Assembly: GCA_964555585.1 (NCBI GenBank)
Contig: CAZKSN010000001.1
Span: forward strand, 124,001 to 188,000
Direction of reading: 5' to 3'
Length of the DNA: 64,000 nt
Origin: CAZKSN01 sp964555585
GTDB lineage: Bacteria > Bacillota_I > Bacilli_A > RF39 > UBA660
Shown here: positions 25,706 to 32,769 of the stretch, piece after piece
Layout: every line of letters starts with the position of its first letter
Numbering within the stretch: position 1 is the stretch's first letter
Made by a program: the position numbers and the translations under genes
Notes under the pieces: model-generated
What the model was told of the DNA's origin: nothing
Seen by the model: the letters and a program-made list of their open reading frames with translations, nothing else
The model's database searches: none

Positions 25706-26050
25706 TATTTTTTTACTTAACAATTCCACTCCTCTTAAAGGATCTTCAAGTAATACTTCTGAAAGAAATCTATCTTTTCTTAAAAGTTCTACAAACTTTA
25801 CCTCTTCATTTGTCATTTTTACACTGGATTTATTACCTTTAACACTTACTAACTTGTCACTACCTATTAAATAATCTGCACTTACTCCAAAAAATTCCAT
25901 TAAATCAATTAAATTTTCAATAGTTGGGGTCCTCGTACCTTTTTCATAACAGCATATGCTGGCTTTAGTAACACCAAGTATGTTTCCTAATTCTTCTTGA
26001 GTTATATTTTTGTTTTTTCTTAATTCTTTTAAACGATCGCCTTTAATCAT
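25700..26050 (-). CDS. XRE-family transcriptional regulator
   Basis: A 116-residue regulator with an N-terminal helix-turn-helix (residues about 6-61: KNITQEELGNILGVTKASIC, then YEKGTRTPTIENLIDLMEFF), as in SinR/phage Cro-like proteins, and a C-terminal region without a known domain. It is divergent from an unknown gene, and an inverted repeat in the shared spacer could be its operator. Regulated genes are unknown. Confidence 0.88.
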   Translation of the reverse strand: MIKGDRLKELRKNKNITQEELGNILGVTKASICCYEKGTRTPTIENLIDLMEFFGVSADYLIGSDKLVSVKGNKSSVKMTNEEVKFVELLRKDRFLSEVLLEDPLRGVELLSKKIK

Positions 26051-26102
26051 AATTAACCTTTCTTTAATTTTTTATAAGAAAATTATATATGAAAAACTGA
26101 TG

Positions 26103-26135
26103 CAATATTAAATTGTTAACTTATAATTAATATTG
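26103..26135. promoter_or_regulatory. Inverted repeat in a divergent promoter region, possible XRE operator
   Basis: CAATATTAA (26103-26111) and TTAATATTG (26127-26135) form a perfect inverted repeat with a 15-base centre containing GTTAAC. It lies between the XRE gene and the divergently transcribed gene at 26204, so binding could regulate both. Operator function is inference. Confidence 0.4.
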
Positions 26136-26151
26136 TTGTATCTAATGAAAA

Positions 26152-26180
26152 TTACTATAATAAATTAATTATGATATAAT
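26152..26180 (+). promoter_or_regulatory. Extended -10 promoter
   Basis: TGATATAAT at 26172-26180 is an extended -10 element about 23 bases before the gene at 26204. The matching -35 (TTACTA at 26152-26157, spacer 17) is poor, as expected for extended -10 promoters. Confidence 0.5.
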
Positions 26181-26203
26181 ATAAACAAAAAGGAAGGATT
26201 TCT

Positions 26204-26962
26204 ATGAACGAAATATCAGAGGAAATTAAAATATGCTCTGCTTTAATTAACAAAGAATTTTATATTAATGATTTAGAAGGATTGTTTGATGCTACTAAAA
26301 AACACATAAAAGAGGGAACTTTCAAAAATATCACTAAAATCAAAAATATAAATCCGTTTATATATACTGATATAAAAAATGATAAAAAATTAAACAGAAA
26401 AGCTTTTATTGAAAGCATATTAAACTGTATTAATTATTTTGAAACTGAAAAAAAAGCTATTTTATCTGAGGAATTGTACTCTATTAAGAGTAGTTATTAT
26501 GATAACAGTTTTGGTCAGCTTAATGATCCTATTGAAAGAAGCTGTTCTGAATACTTTGTAAATTATGCAAAGATATCGTACAAAGAAAAAGAAGTCTTTT
26601 GGCTATCAACTCATAATAAAAGCATATACAACAGTACTTATTCTACATATTTAAGCGAAACAAATGAGCATGAAGAAATAAAAGATATGGATGATTTTAT
26701 AAATGTATATGATTTATTTGTCATGCACTCTTTTGATACTTTAAGAGAAATATTTAATTATTTTCCTTTAATGGAAAATGCTATGATGAATTTTGTTATT
26801 GAAAATAAAAGAGCCGTAACTGAAAAAGATATTACAAAAATATTAGCTAAATATATTAAAATATATAAAAAAGAGGATGAAAATATTAAGGAAATATATA
26901 AAAGAATAATATTAAATGAAGATTTTTCATTGGTAAGAATAAAAAATCAAATAAAAGGATAG
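26204..26962 (+). CDS. Unknown cytoplasmic protein paired with an HD phosphohydrolase
   Basis: A 252-residue protein, largely alpha-helical and charged, with no signal peptide or membrane segment. No motif is recognised. AAGGAAGG precedes the ATG. It ends two bases before the HD-domain gene, so the two are surely co-transcribed and perhaps act together. The pair is divergent from an XRE regulator. Confidence 0.65.
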   Translation: MNEISEEIKICSALINKEFYINDLEGLFDATKKHIKEGTFKNITKIKNINPFIYTDIKNDKKLNRKAFIESILNCINYFETEKKAILSEELYSIKSSYYDNSFGQLNDPIERSCSEYFVNYAKISYKEKEVFWLSTHNKSIYNSTYSTYLSETNEHEEIKDMDDFINVYDLFVMHSFDTLREIFNYFPLMENAMMNFVIENKRAVTEKDITKILAKYIKIYKKEDENIKEIYKRIILNEDFSLVRIKNQIKG

Positions 26963-26964
26963 TT

Positions 26965-27594
26965 ATGGATACAGCTTTACTTAAATATATAAAAACTAAT
27001 ATCTTTCCACTGTATGAAAGGAACAATAAATCACATCAATTATGGCATATAAAAGGTGTTATTGAAAGAAGTTTGATAATTTCAAAAGACTTTAATGTTG
27101 ATTTAAACATGGTTTATACGATAGCTGCTTTTCATGATATCGGTAATTATATAAGCAGAAAAAATCATGAAATAGAATCTGCAAAAATATTTATGAAGGA
27201 TAAATACATAAAATCTTTTTTTACTTATTACAAAAGAAAAATTATAAAAGAGGCTATAGAGGATCACAGAGCATCTTTAAAGACAGAACATAGAAGTATT
27301 TATGGAAAAATAATAGCTACTGCAGACAGATTCAACAAGATAAATGATTTACTTAAAAGTATACACTTATTCACTTTGGAAAAAAATAAAGGTATAAGCT
27401 GGGATGAAGCTGTAGAAATATGCTATGAATATTTAGAAACAAAGTACGGAGAAAACGGTTATGCAAAAATTCCACTTAAACATAAATCTTATGATAAATT
27501 TTTCATTAGTATCAGAAAACTACTTAAAGATAAAGATATGTTAAGTAAAAAACTAAAAAATGTTGATTCTAAAATAAAAGAAGATACTATGTAG
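26965..27594 (+). CDS. HD-domain phosphohydrolase
   Basis: A 209-residue HD protein. Metal-binding residues are H28 (LWHIKGV), H57-D58 (AAFHDIGN), the EDHRAS histidine near residue 93 and the TADR aspartate near residue 116. Members hydrolyse phosphate esters of nucleotides or related molecules; the substrate is unknown. The C-terminal tail is Lys-rich. It follows the unknown gene by two bases and is closed by a strong terminator. Confidence 0.82.
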   Translation: MDTALLKYIKTNIFPLYERNNKSHQLWHIKGVIERSLIISKDFNVDLNMVYTIAAFHDIGNYISRKNHEIESAKIFMKDKYIKSFFTYYKRKIIKEAIEDHRASLKTEHRSIYGKIIATADRFNKINDLLKSIHLFTLEKNKGISWDEAVEICYEYLETKYGENGYAKIPLKHKSYDKFFISIRKLLKDKDMLSKKLKNVDSKIKEDTM

Positions 27595-27608
27595 TATCTT
27601 TTATTTTT
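27581..27608 (+). terminator. Terminator of the HD gene pair
   Basis: AAGATACTA (27581-27589) pairs perfectly with TAGTATCTT (27592-27600), followed by TTATTTTT. The hairpin includes the stop codon of the HD gene and reaches the stop of the convergent ssb fragment. Confidence 0.8.
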
Positions 27609-27735
27609 CATCCTTTTTGCATGAAGATAAAAATGTTACTTTTTCAGCAATCACTTCTGTTGTATATTTAGTTTCTCCTTCTGTTTCATATGTACTAGTT
27701 TGAATTCTTCCTTTTATTCCGATTAATGGTTTTTG
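27601..27735 (-). pseudogene. C-terminal fragment of a single-stranded DNA-binding protein gene
   Basis: Read on the minus strand, this frame encodes KPLIGIKGRIQTSTYE, then TKYTTEVIAEKVTFL and SSCKKDEK before the TAA at 27601. That matches the second half of the SSB OB fold (IGIxGRIQT...YTTEVIAExVxFL). It has no start and no ribosome binding site. The matching N-terminal half lies on the same strand at 28837-29115, about 1.1 kb upstream, across a nitroreductase and a regulator gene. The acidic SSB tip is absent, so the parent was a short SSB. Confidence 0.8.
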
Positions 27736-27741
27736 GTGATA

Positions 27742-27775
27742 CAAAAAAAGCCTTATAATATAAGACTTTGTCTAA
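27742..27775 (-). terminator. Terminator of the nitroreductase gene
   Basis: A near-perfect stem (AGTCTTAT/ATAAGGCT on the minus strand, one G-T pair, three-base loop) followed by seven T. It lies at the left edge of the DNA separating the ssb halves. Confidence 0.75.
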
Positions 27776-27795
27776 TCGCTAAATTGTAATTTGTA

Positions 27796-28452
27796 TTACT
27801 CCCATTCAAAGGATTCTTTACCTGCACCTAATTCAAAATGATATTTAATCAGACCTTTATTTGCTCCTGTAAATATTCCATTATCTATTTCTATTTTTAC
27901 TTTATTACCCTTGCCAACGATTCTATAATCTTGTTTATTAAGAGCTGTCGGAGCAAGTAATGATGCTAGGATTCCGTTTTTAAACCACTCAGGCATAGTT
28001 CCATCATAACTTGATACTTCTTCTAAAGTTTTGGATTTATGTGCTACACCATTATTTATTCCATATCCAATTGCTACTATTCCAATTACTTTTTTATTTG
28101 GAACATATTTTGATACTCCACGATTAAAAGTGCCACCAACATACCAAGTGTTTAATCCTAGTGTTTGTGCATATAACATTATATCAGCACTTGAATATCC
28201 TAGTTTTTCTGCTAAATCATCAGTATCGTTTCCTGCTAAAATAATATAATTTTTAACACCCTTTGCTAGTAATAATTTAATAATACTATTTACTGCTTTA
28301 TCATTATCAAGCATCAATTTGATTGATAAATCATATTTTTTATTATTTTCTTCTATTCTTTCATTTAATTTTGATACCAAATCCTCTGGTATTTTCTTAT
28401 CAACATATTTTCTTACCATATGTCTTTCTTTCATAGCTTCTTTAATAGTCAT
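27796..28452 (-). CDS. Nitroreductase-family protein (TM1586 type)
   Basis: A 218-residue flavin-dependent nitroreductase-like protein. It begins TIKEAMKERHMVRKYVDKKIP, the typical FMN-phosphate-binding start, and has YSSADIMLYAQTLGLNTWYVGG (about 85-107) and a C-terminal duplicated half-domain ending FELGAGKESFEW. These proteins reduce nitro compounds or quinones with NAD(P)H. A TGATATAAT extended -10 lies at 28494-28502 and an ACAAAT-AGTA-ATTTGT palindrome between promoter and start may be an operator. It is downstream of an XRE regulator, and both lie between the two ssb halves. Confidence 0.82.
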   Translation of the reverse strand: MTIKEAMKERHMVRKYVDKKIPEDLVSKLNERIEENNKKYDLSIKLMLDNDKAVNSIIKLLLAKGVKNYIILAGNDTDDLAEKLGYSSADIMLYAQTLGLNTWYVGGTFNRGVSKYVPNKKVIGIVAIGYGINNGVAHKSKTLEEVSSYDGTMPEWFKNGILASLLAPTALNKQDYRIVGKGNKVKIEIDNGIFTGANKGLIKYHFELGAGKESFEWE

Positions 28453-28512
28453 TGAACCACTCCTTTACAAATTACTATTTGTCTAACAATATAATTATAT
28501 CACAATTTTTGC

Positions 28513-28770
28513 TTATATACTCATATAACTTATTACAGTAATTTTTTTAGGTCGCTTAGCTTTAACCTTATATTTATCAAAATATGTATAAAATATATCA
28601 TCAGGATATAATTCAAATATCGAAGCTATTTTTACTGCCATCTTGTAATCTAGCTTTCGCTTACCATTCTCAATTTGAGAATAATAAGATGGACTAATCT
28701 TTAACATTTTTGCCATTTCTTTGCAAGTGTATTTATGATCTGTCCTACATCTCTTTAAAATCTTATACAT
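28513..28770 (-). CDS. Small XRE-family regulator
   Basis: An 85-residue protein with a helix-turn-helix (about residues 14-65: YTCKEMAKMLKISPSYYSQIENGKRKLDY) and a basic C-terminus. It resembles phage- and cassette-type repressors. Its own upstream region (28791-28815) has the motif ACAAATAG that also appears in the nitroreductase promoter palindrome, so it may control both. It is part of the segment that splits ssb. Confidence 0.82.
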   Translation of the reverse strand: MYKILKRCRTDHKYTCKEMAKMLKISPSYYSQIENGKRKLDYKMAVKIASIFELYPDDIFYTYFDKYKVKAKRPKKITVISYMSI

Positions 28771-28836
28771 CGCATCACCAAATATATAAATACACTATTT
28801 ATTCACAAATAGCAAATGTCGATAAATTGTTAAAGT

Positions 28837-29115
28837 TCACATATATATCAAAGGTAGAATGCAATATATTTCCTTATATTGCATATGCTGAGACCAAATT
28901 CCAACTATATCACCTTTTTTACAATATTCACATGTACTTTCAGCAATACCATTCCAAAGAATACATTTAATAAAATCTGTATCATATGTTCCATCAATAT
29001 TTTTAAATGTTCTTCCTACAGCAACAATGATTTGAGTTCTTTTCTTGCCATTTTCTGTTGTAATTATCTCCGGATCTTTTGTAAGCCTACCAACTATAAC
29101 CGTTTGATTTAAAAT
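28837..29115 (-). pseudogene. N-terminal fragment of ssb with an ATT start codon
   Basis: The frame gives the SSB N-terminus (L)NQTVIVGRLTKDPEIITTE, then VAVGRTFKNIDG, DFIKCILWN and CKKGDIVGI, about 75 residues of OB fold. It then runs into unrelated WSQHMQYKEIYC sequence and a TGA at 28837. The start codon at the canonical Met position is ATT (29115-29113), with AAAGGAGG eight bases upstream and an in-frame TGA six codons before it; no ATG, GTG or TTG is available. The rest of the OB fold is found at 27601-27735. Bases 28771-28836 carry only the regulator's promoter. Confidence 0.82.
28859..28884. repeat. Perfect hairpin at the right edge of the ssb interruption
   Basis: ATGCAATATA (28859-28868) and TATATTGCAT (28875-28884) form a ten-base perfect inverted repeat with a six-base loop, within about ten bases of the point where SSB homology ends. 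It could be an end of the inserted DNA or an unrelated hairpin. Confidence 0.55.
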
Positions 29116-29225
29116 ATCACTCTCCTCCTTTCAGATGCAAACTATAACATACATAGAAATTTTTTTCCTTTCTACTTATTTAAAAAAATTCATAAATTTA
29201 TATCATAAAATTTTATTTTTATTAA

Positions 29226-29261
29226 TAAAAATAAAAATATGAAGTATTGTTACACTTCATA
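29226..29261 (-). terminator. Terminator of the cysteine desulfurase gene
   Basis: TATGAAGT (29238-29245) pairs with ACTTCATA (29254-29261), followed on the minus strand by TTTTTATTTTT. Confidence 0.7.
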
Positions 29262-29280
29262 AATTTAAAATTAATACTTT

Positions 29281-30474
29281 TTAAGAAAAATTATATAAGC
29301 CCTCTTCATCCTTTAAAACTTTTATTAAATAATCTATTTCCTCATAGGTATTATAAAAATATAAACTTATTCTAACAGTATCAGAAATACCTAATTCATC
29401 TTTTAATAACTTTGCACAATGACTTCCACTTCTTACACATATACCTTTACTATTTAAATATAAGCCTAAATCACCTGAAAATATATTTTCAGCATTTATT
29501 AAAACTATGGAACTTTCACTTTTTTCGTTGTATATCTTTATATAAGATATTTCTTTTAACTTTTTAATCAAATAATTTTTTAAATATCTTTCATGTTTAT
29601 TTATATTATCTATACCTATTCTATTTATATATTCAATAGCCTGTCTAAATGCGATAATACCGCTTAAGTTTTGAGTTCCAGCTTCAAATCTTAAAGGAAT
29701 TTCTTCAAATAATAATTCTTTTTCAGTGAAAGACTTATTCATTCCTCCTCCTACTCTAGTTGGAAGCATCATTTTTAATAATTCATATTTTCCATACAGT
29801 ATACCTACCCCAGTTGGTCCGCACATTTTATGTGCCGAAAAAGCTAAAAAATCACAGTCCATATCCACCACATTTATTTTCATATTAGGTACACTCTGAG
29901 CTCCATCTATTACAACATAAATATCATTTTTATGAGCAATATCAATAATAGACTTAACATCTCTAACATCTCCAATTACATTGGTAACATGAGCTAAACT
30001 TATTACCTTAGTCTTATTTGTTATAACTTTTAATAAATTATCTATTGTTATTTTATAATCTTCATCTAAATCAATGTATTTAATTACAATTTTTTTCTTT
30101 AAGGATAATATAAACCAGGGTAAAATATTAGATGAATGTTCACTCTTTGAAAGTATAATTTCATCACCTTCATTTAATATTCTTTCAAAAAAACCATTTA
30201 CAATCATATTGAGAGAGTCAGTGGTATTTTGTGTGAAAATAATTTCTTCTTTTCTTCTGGCATTTATAAAATTCTTTACTGCTTCTCTAGTTTTATTGTA
30301 TTCTTCATCTACTTTAAAACTAATATTATAATCTCCTCTATGAGAATTTGAACAATATTCCTCATAGTATTCTTTCATAGTATCTATAACACTTTTTGGT
30401 TTAAAAGTGGTCGCAGCATTATCAAAATAAACAATATTATTATTTAACATAGGAAAATCTTTTTCAAAATTCAT
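29281..30474 (-). CDS. Cysteine desulfurase, SufS/CsdA type
   Basis: A 397-residue class V aminotransferase-fold PLP enzyme that removes sulfur from cysteine as a protein persulfide. The PLP lysine is in FSAHKMCGPTGVG (about residue 217) and the catalytic cysteine in VRSGSHCAKLL (about 357), the group II (SufS) form. It begins DFPMLNNNIVYFDNAATT. No sufC, B, D or U is adjacent, so it is either separated from its scaffold or serves another acceptor such as tRNA thiolation. The precise symbol is left open. Confidence 0.9.
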   Translation of the reverse strand: MNFEKDFPMLNNNIVYFDNAATTFKPKSVIDTMKEYYEEYCSNSHRGDYNISFKVDEEYNKTREAVKNFINARRKEEIIFTQNTTDSLNMIVNGFFERILNEGDEIILSKSEHSSNILPWFILSLKKKIVIKYIDLDEDYKITIDNLLKVITNKTKVISLAHVTNVIGDVRDVKSIIDIAHKNDIYVVIDGAQSVPNMKINVVDMDCDFLAFSAHKMCGPTGVGILYGKYELLKMMLPTRVGGGMNKSFTEKELLFEEIPLRFEAGTQNLSGIIAFRQAIEYINRIGIDNINKHERYLKNYLIKKLKEISYIKIYNEKSESSIVLINAENIFSGDLGLYLNSKGICVRSGSHCAKLLKDELGISDTVRISLYFYNTYEEIDYLIKVLKDEEGLYNFS

Positions 30475-30540
30475 ATTAAAACACCTCTACTATTAATAAT
30501 TTATGAGATGTTTTTAAAAGAAATAATTATAAAAACATAT

Positions 30541-30568
30541 AAAAAAAAGATATTATTTACATATCTTT
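30541..30568 (-). terminator. Terminator of dcd
   Basis: AAAGATAT (30546-30553) pairs with ATATCTTT (30561-30568), with eight T following on the minus strand. It overlaps the last dcd codons. Confidence 0.7.
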
Positions 30569-31101
30569 CTTTTGCTTTTTAAATTTAGTTCTTCATACAG
30601 TTTACTAGCCCTTATTTCTTTTTGTCCCTGATATTTTCCACTTTTATATAATTCAAAATCGCCTCTAATATCATGATAATAAATCTGAGCAACCTGTACA
30701 TTAGGATAAATAACCACTGGTTCAACACATGATATTTCCAATGTCCATGTTCCATTAAATCCCACATCACCGAATCCAGCAGTAATATGTATAAAGATGC
30801 CCAGTCTGCCTAATGAACTTCTTCCCTCTATCATTGGAACAAATTTATCAGTAAAAGTAGTTTCAACAGTTCTTCCTAAATATAATTTATTTGGTTCTAA
30901 CAACAATCCAGCTTCTGGAATTATTATTTTTTTCACTTCATTTTTCTTCTTCATGTCAATAGGACTATTTTTATATATCAGCAGTTCATTGTGTAAGGAT
31001 AAATTATAGCTATTAGGATTTACCTTTGACTCATCATAAGGAATAATACTGATATGTTTATCTTTAATTTGTTTTTTTATTTCTAATCCTGATAAAATCA
31101 T
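30553..31101 (-). CDS. dcd: dCTP deaminase
   Basis: A 182-residue enzyme of the dCTP deaminase/dUTPase trimer family. It has VNPNSYNLSLHNELLIY near the start, EGRSSLGRLGIFIHITAGFGDVGFNGTWTLEI (catalytic Ser-Arg and Glu regions, about 93-125) and a C-terminal QGQKE-type tail (GKYQGQKEIRASKLY). It converts dCTP to dUTP for dTMP synthesis. The frame opens at a GTG at 31110, but AGGTGG lies before the ATG at 31101, chosen as start. Confidence 0.92.
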   Translation of the reverse strand: MILSGLEIKKQIKDKHISIIPYDESKVNPNSYNLSLHNELLIYKNSPIDMKKKNEVKKIIIPEAGLLLEPNKLYLGRTVETTFTDKFVPMIEGRSSLGRLGIFIHITAGFGDVGFNGTWTLEISCVEPVVIYPNVQVAQIYYHDIRGDFELYKSGKYQGQKEIRASKLYEELNLKSKRKICK

Positions 31102-31154
31102 TTTTACCACCTAGAAAAAGTATATAATAAAAGCCATGGAATGTAAACATAATA

Positions 31155-31183
31155 TTGATTTAAGACTAATATTCAAATATAAT
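31155..31183 (+). promoter_or_regulatory. Sigma-A-type promoter for the HIT gene
   Basis: TTGATT (31155-31160), 17-base spacer and perfect TATAAT (31178-31183), 20 bases before the ATG. Confidence 0.7.
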
Positions 31184-31203
31184 ATGATTATAGGAGAATA
31201 ACT

Positions 31204-31575
31204 ATGGAATGTATTTTTTGTAAAATTATAGATAATGAAATAAACTCTTTTACTATTTTTGAAGATAATAATGTTAAGGTGATTTTAGAGATTCACCCTA
31301 AAAGTTTGGGAGAAATGTTAATAATTGCTAAGAAGCATATAAAAGATGTTAAGGAATTAGATGATGAAACTGCTGTTGCTTTAAATAATACAATTAAGAA
31401 AATGTATGAACTGCTAGAAAAAAAACTTAATATTGCAGGTTTAAGTATAATACAAAATAACGGCATAGCTGCAGAAATAAAACATTTTCATATTCATTTA
31501 ATACCAAAATATAAAAAGAAGAACCTTATAAATAAAACAGAATTAAAAGAAGTATTCAATGTGTTAATCAGTTAA
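31204..31575 (+). CDS. HIT-family nucleotide-binding protein
   Basis: A 123-residue histidine-triad protein. It begins CIFCKIIDNEI, the Hint-type zinc/CxxC start, and ends with the triad KHFHIHLIPKY (about residues 96-105). Hint proteins hydrolyse nucleoside phosphoramidates such as adenylylated amines. It has its own promoter and an AGGAG site. The central TENGIAAE-like block reads NNGIAAEIKHF, a variant of the usual GxxAGQxVxHxHxH, with Glu-Ile in place of Gln-Val. Confidence 0.9.
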   Translation: MECIFCKIIDNEINSFTIFEDNNVKVILEIHPKSLGEMLIIAKKHIKDVKELDDETAVALNNTIKKMYELLEKKLNIAGLSIIQNNGIAAEIKHFHIHLIPKYKKKNLINKTELKEVFNVLIS

Positions 31576-31583
31576 TATTTAAG

Positions 31584-31612
31584 TATACAAAAAATTATAC
31601 TTTTGATATAAT
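31584..31612 (+). promoter_or_regulatory. Probable promoter overlapping a terminator hairpin
   Basis: TATACA (31584-31589), 17-base spacer and TATAAT (31607-31612) precede the gene at 31636. The -35 lies in the hairpin AAGTATA/TATACTT that may end the HIT transcript. Confidence 0.5.
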
Positions 31613-31635
31613 AAAGGAAAAGAGGTAAAGAAAAA

Positions 31636-32739
31636 ATGTTGAAAAATATTGATAAAAAAACACTGAAATTTATTGGAATAACTTTTGGAAGCTTAATATT
31701 GCTTATAATATTTATAGTCGTACTTGTTAATTTGACAATGAATAGATATAAGACTTATGAAGAAGTTGAAAATCTATTAAAAGATGCTGCTAAAGAATAT
31801 TATAAAGATAATGTTAATGCACTTCCTACTGAAGCTGGACAAAATGTAACAATATCTGAAATAAAATTGGTAAATGCTGAACTTATAAAACCTTTAAGTG
31901 AACTACTTAAAGATGGAAATAAGTGTTCTGCAAACATTGTTGTTACAAAAACTGAAGATGATTATTCCTACAGAGCATATTTGAATTGTGGTGAAAAGTA
32001 TACATCAATTGAACTTTATAAAGTAATAACTGATGAAAAGAACATAGTCACTGAGGATGCCGGTCTATACAAGGTTGATAATGAGTACATATTTAAAGGC
32101 GAAGCTAAAAATAATTATGTCACATTAAGTGATAAATTGTGGAGAATTATAAAAGTTGATTCAAATAATTATATAGCATTAATTAATCAGGACTTATCAA
32201 TAAGATATAATTGGGATAATAGATATAATATTGATTTTGATGATTTCTCAGGAATTAACGATTTCAATTTAAGTAGAATAAAGGACAAATTAATCTCATT
32301 ATATAACGAAGTTGAAATATTAAATGAGGCTGATAAAAGTTATTTAGTATCAAGACAATGGTGTATTGGAAAAAGAGCTATTAAAGAGACTAAATCAGAA
32401 GGAAATATAGAATGTTCCACTTTATCAGAAGAAAGCATGTTTTTCGGACTTATCACTCCTTATGAATACTTAAATGCCAGTTTAGATAAAAACTGTAACA
32501 AGTATGGAGATCGTTCTTGTGTAAATTATAATTATTTAAGTTTTCTTGAAGGAGATTATTGGACAATGATAAGAGTTGGAGATAATACAAGAGAAGTGTA
32601 TACAATTGGATCATCTGAAGGAGTACAAAAATCTAGAGCAAGTTTTGAAAAAAAATTAGGAATCGTAATATATCTCAACAGTGAAGTTATGTTTAAAAGC
32701 GGTAATGGTACTAAAACAACTCCTTACAGCTTAAAATAA
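31636..32739 (+). CDS. Membrane-anchored extracellular protein, unknown function
   Basis: A 367-residue protein with one N-terminal helix (about 11-34) and a large extracellular part with several Cys residues. A block DKLWRIIKVDSNNYIALINQ, then a YNWDN segment, LISLYNEV, CSTLSEE, FFGLITPYEYLNAS and DYWTM, resembles a repeated secreted domain common in gut Bacillota in which a W-R-I-I core is followed by GLITxxE and YWTM. It ends GTKTTPYSLK, like the family's GTG..PY tail. Function is unknown; surface location is inferred from the anchor. Confidence 0.65.
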   Translation: MLKNIDKKTLKFIGITFGSLILLIIFIVVLVNLTMNRYKTYEEVENLLKDAAKEYYKDNVNALPTEAGQNVTISEIKLVNAELIKPLSELLKDGNKCSANIVVTKTEDDYSYRAYLNCGEKYTSIELYKVITDEKNIVTEDAGLYKVDNEYIFKGEAKNNYVTLSDKLWRIIKVDSNNYIALINQDLSIRYNWDNRYNIDFDDFSGINDFNLSRIKDKLISLYNEVEILNEADKSYLVSRQWCIGKRAIKETKSEGNIECSTLSEESMFFGLITPYEYLNASLDKNCNKYGDRSCVNYNYLSFLEGDYWTMIRVGDNTREVYTIGSSEGVQKSRASFEKKLGIVIYLNSEVMFKSGNGTKTTPYSLK

Positions 32740-32740
32740 A

Positions 32741-32769
32741 AAATTAACAGTAATGTTAATTTTTTTTTA
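32741..32769. terminator. Terminator between convergent genes
   Basis: AAATTAAC (32741-32748) pairs with GTTAATTT (32755-32762) around a six-base loop, followed by eight T on the plus strand; the minus strand also carries TTTTTATTTT. Confidence 0.75.
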
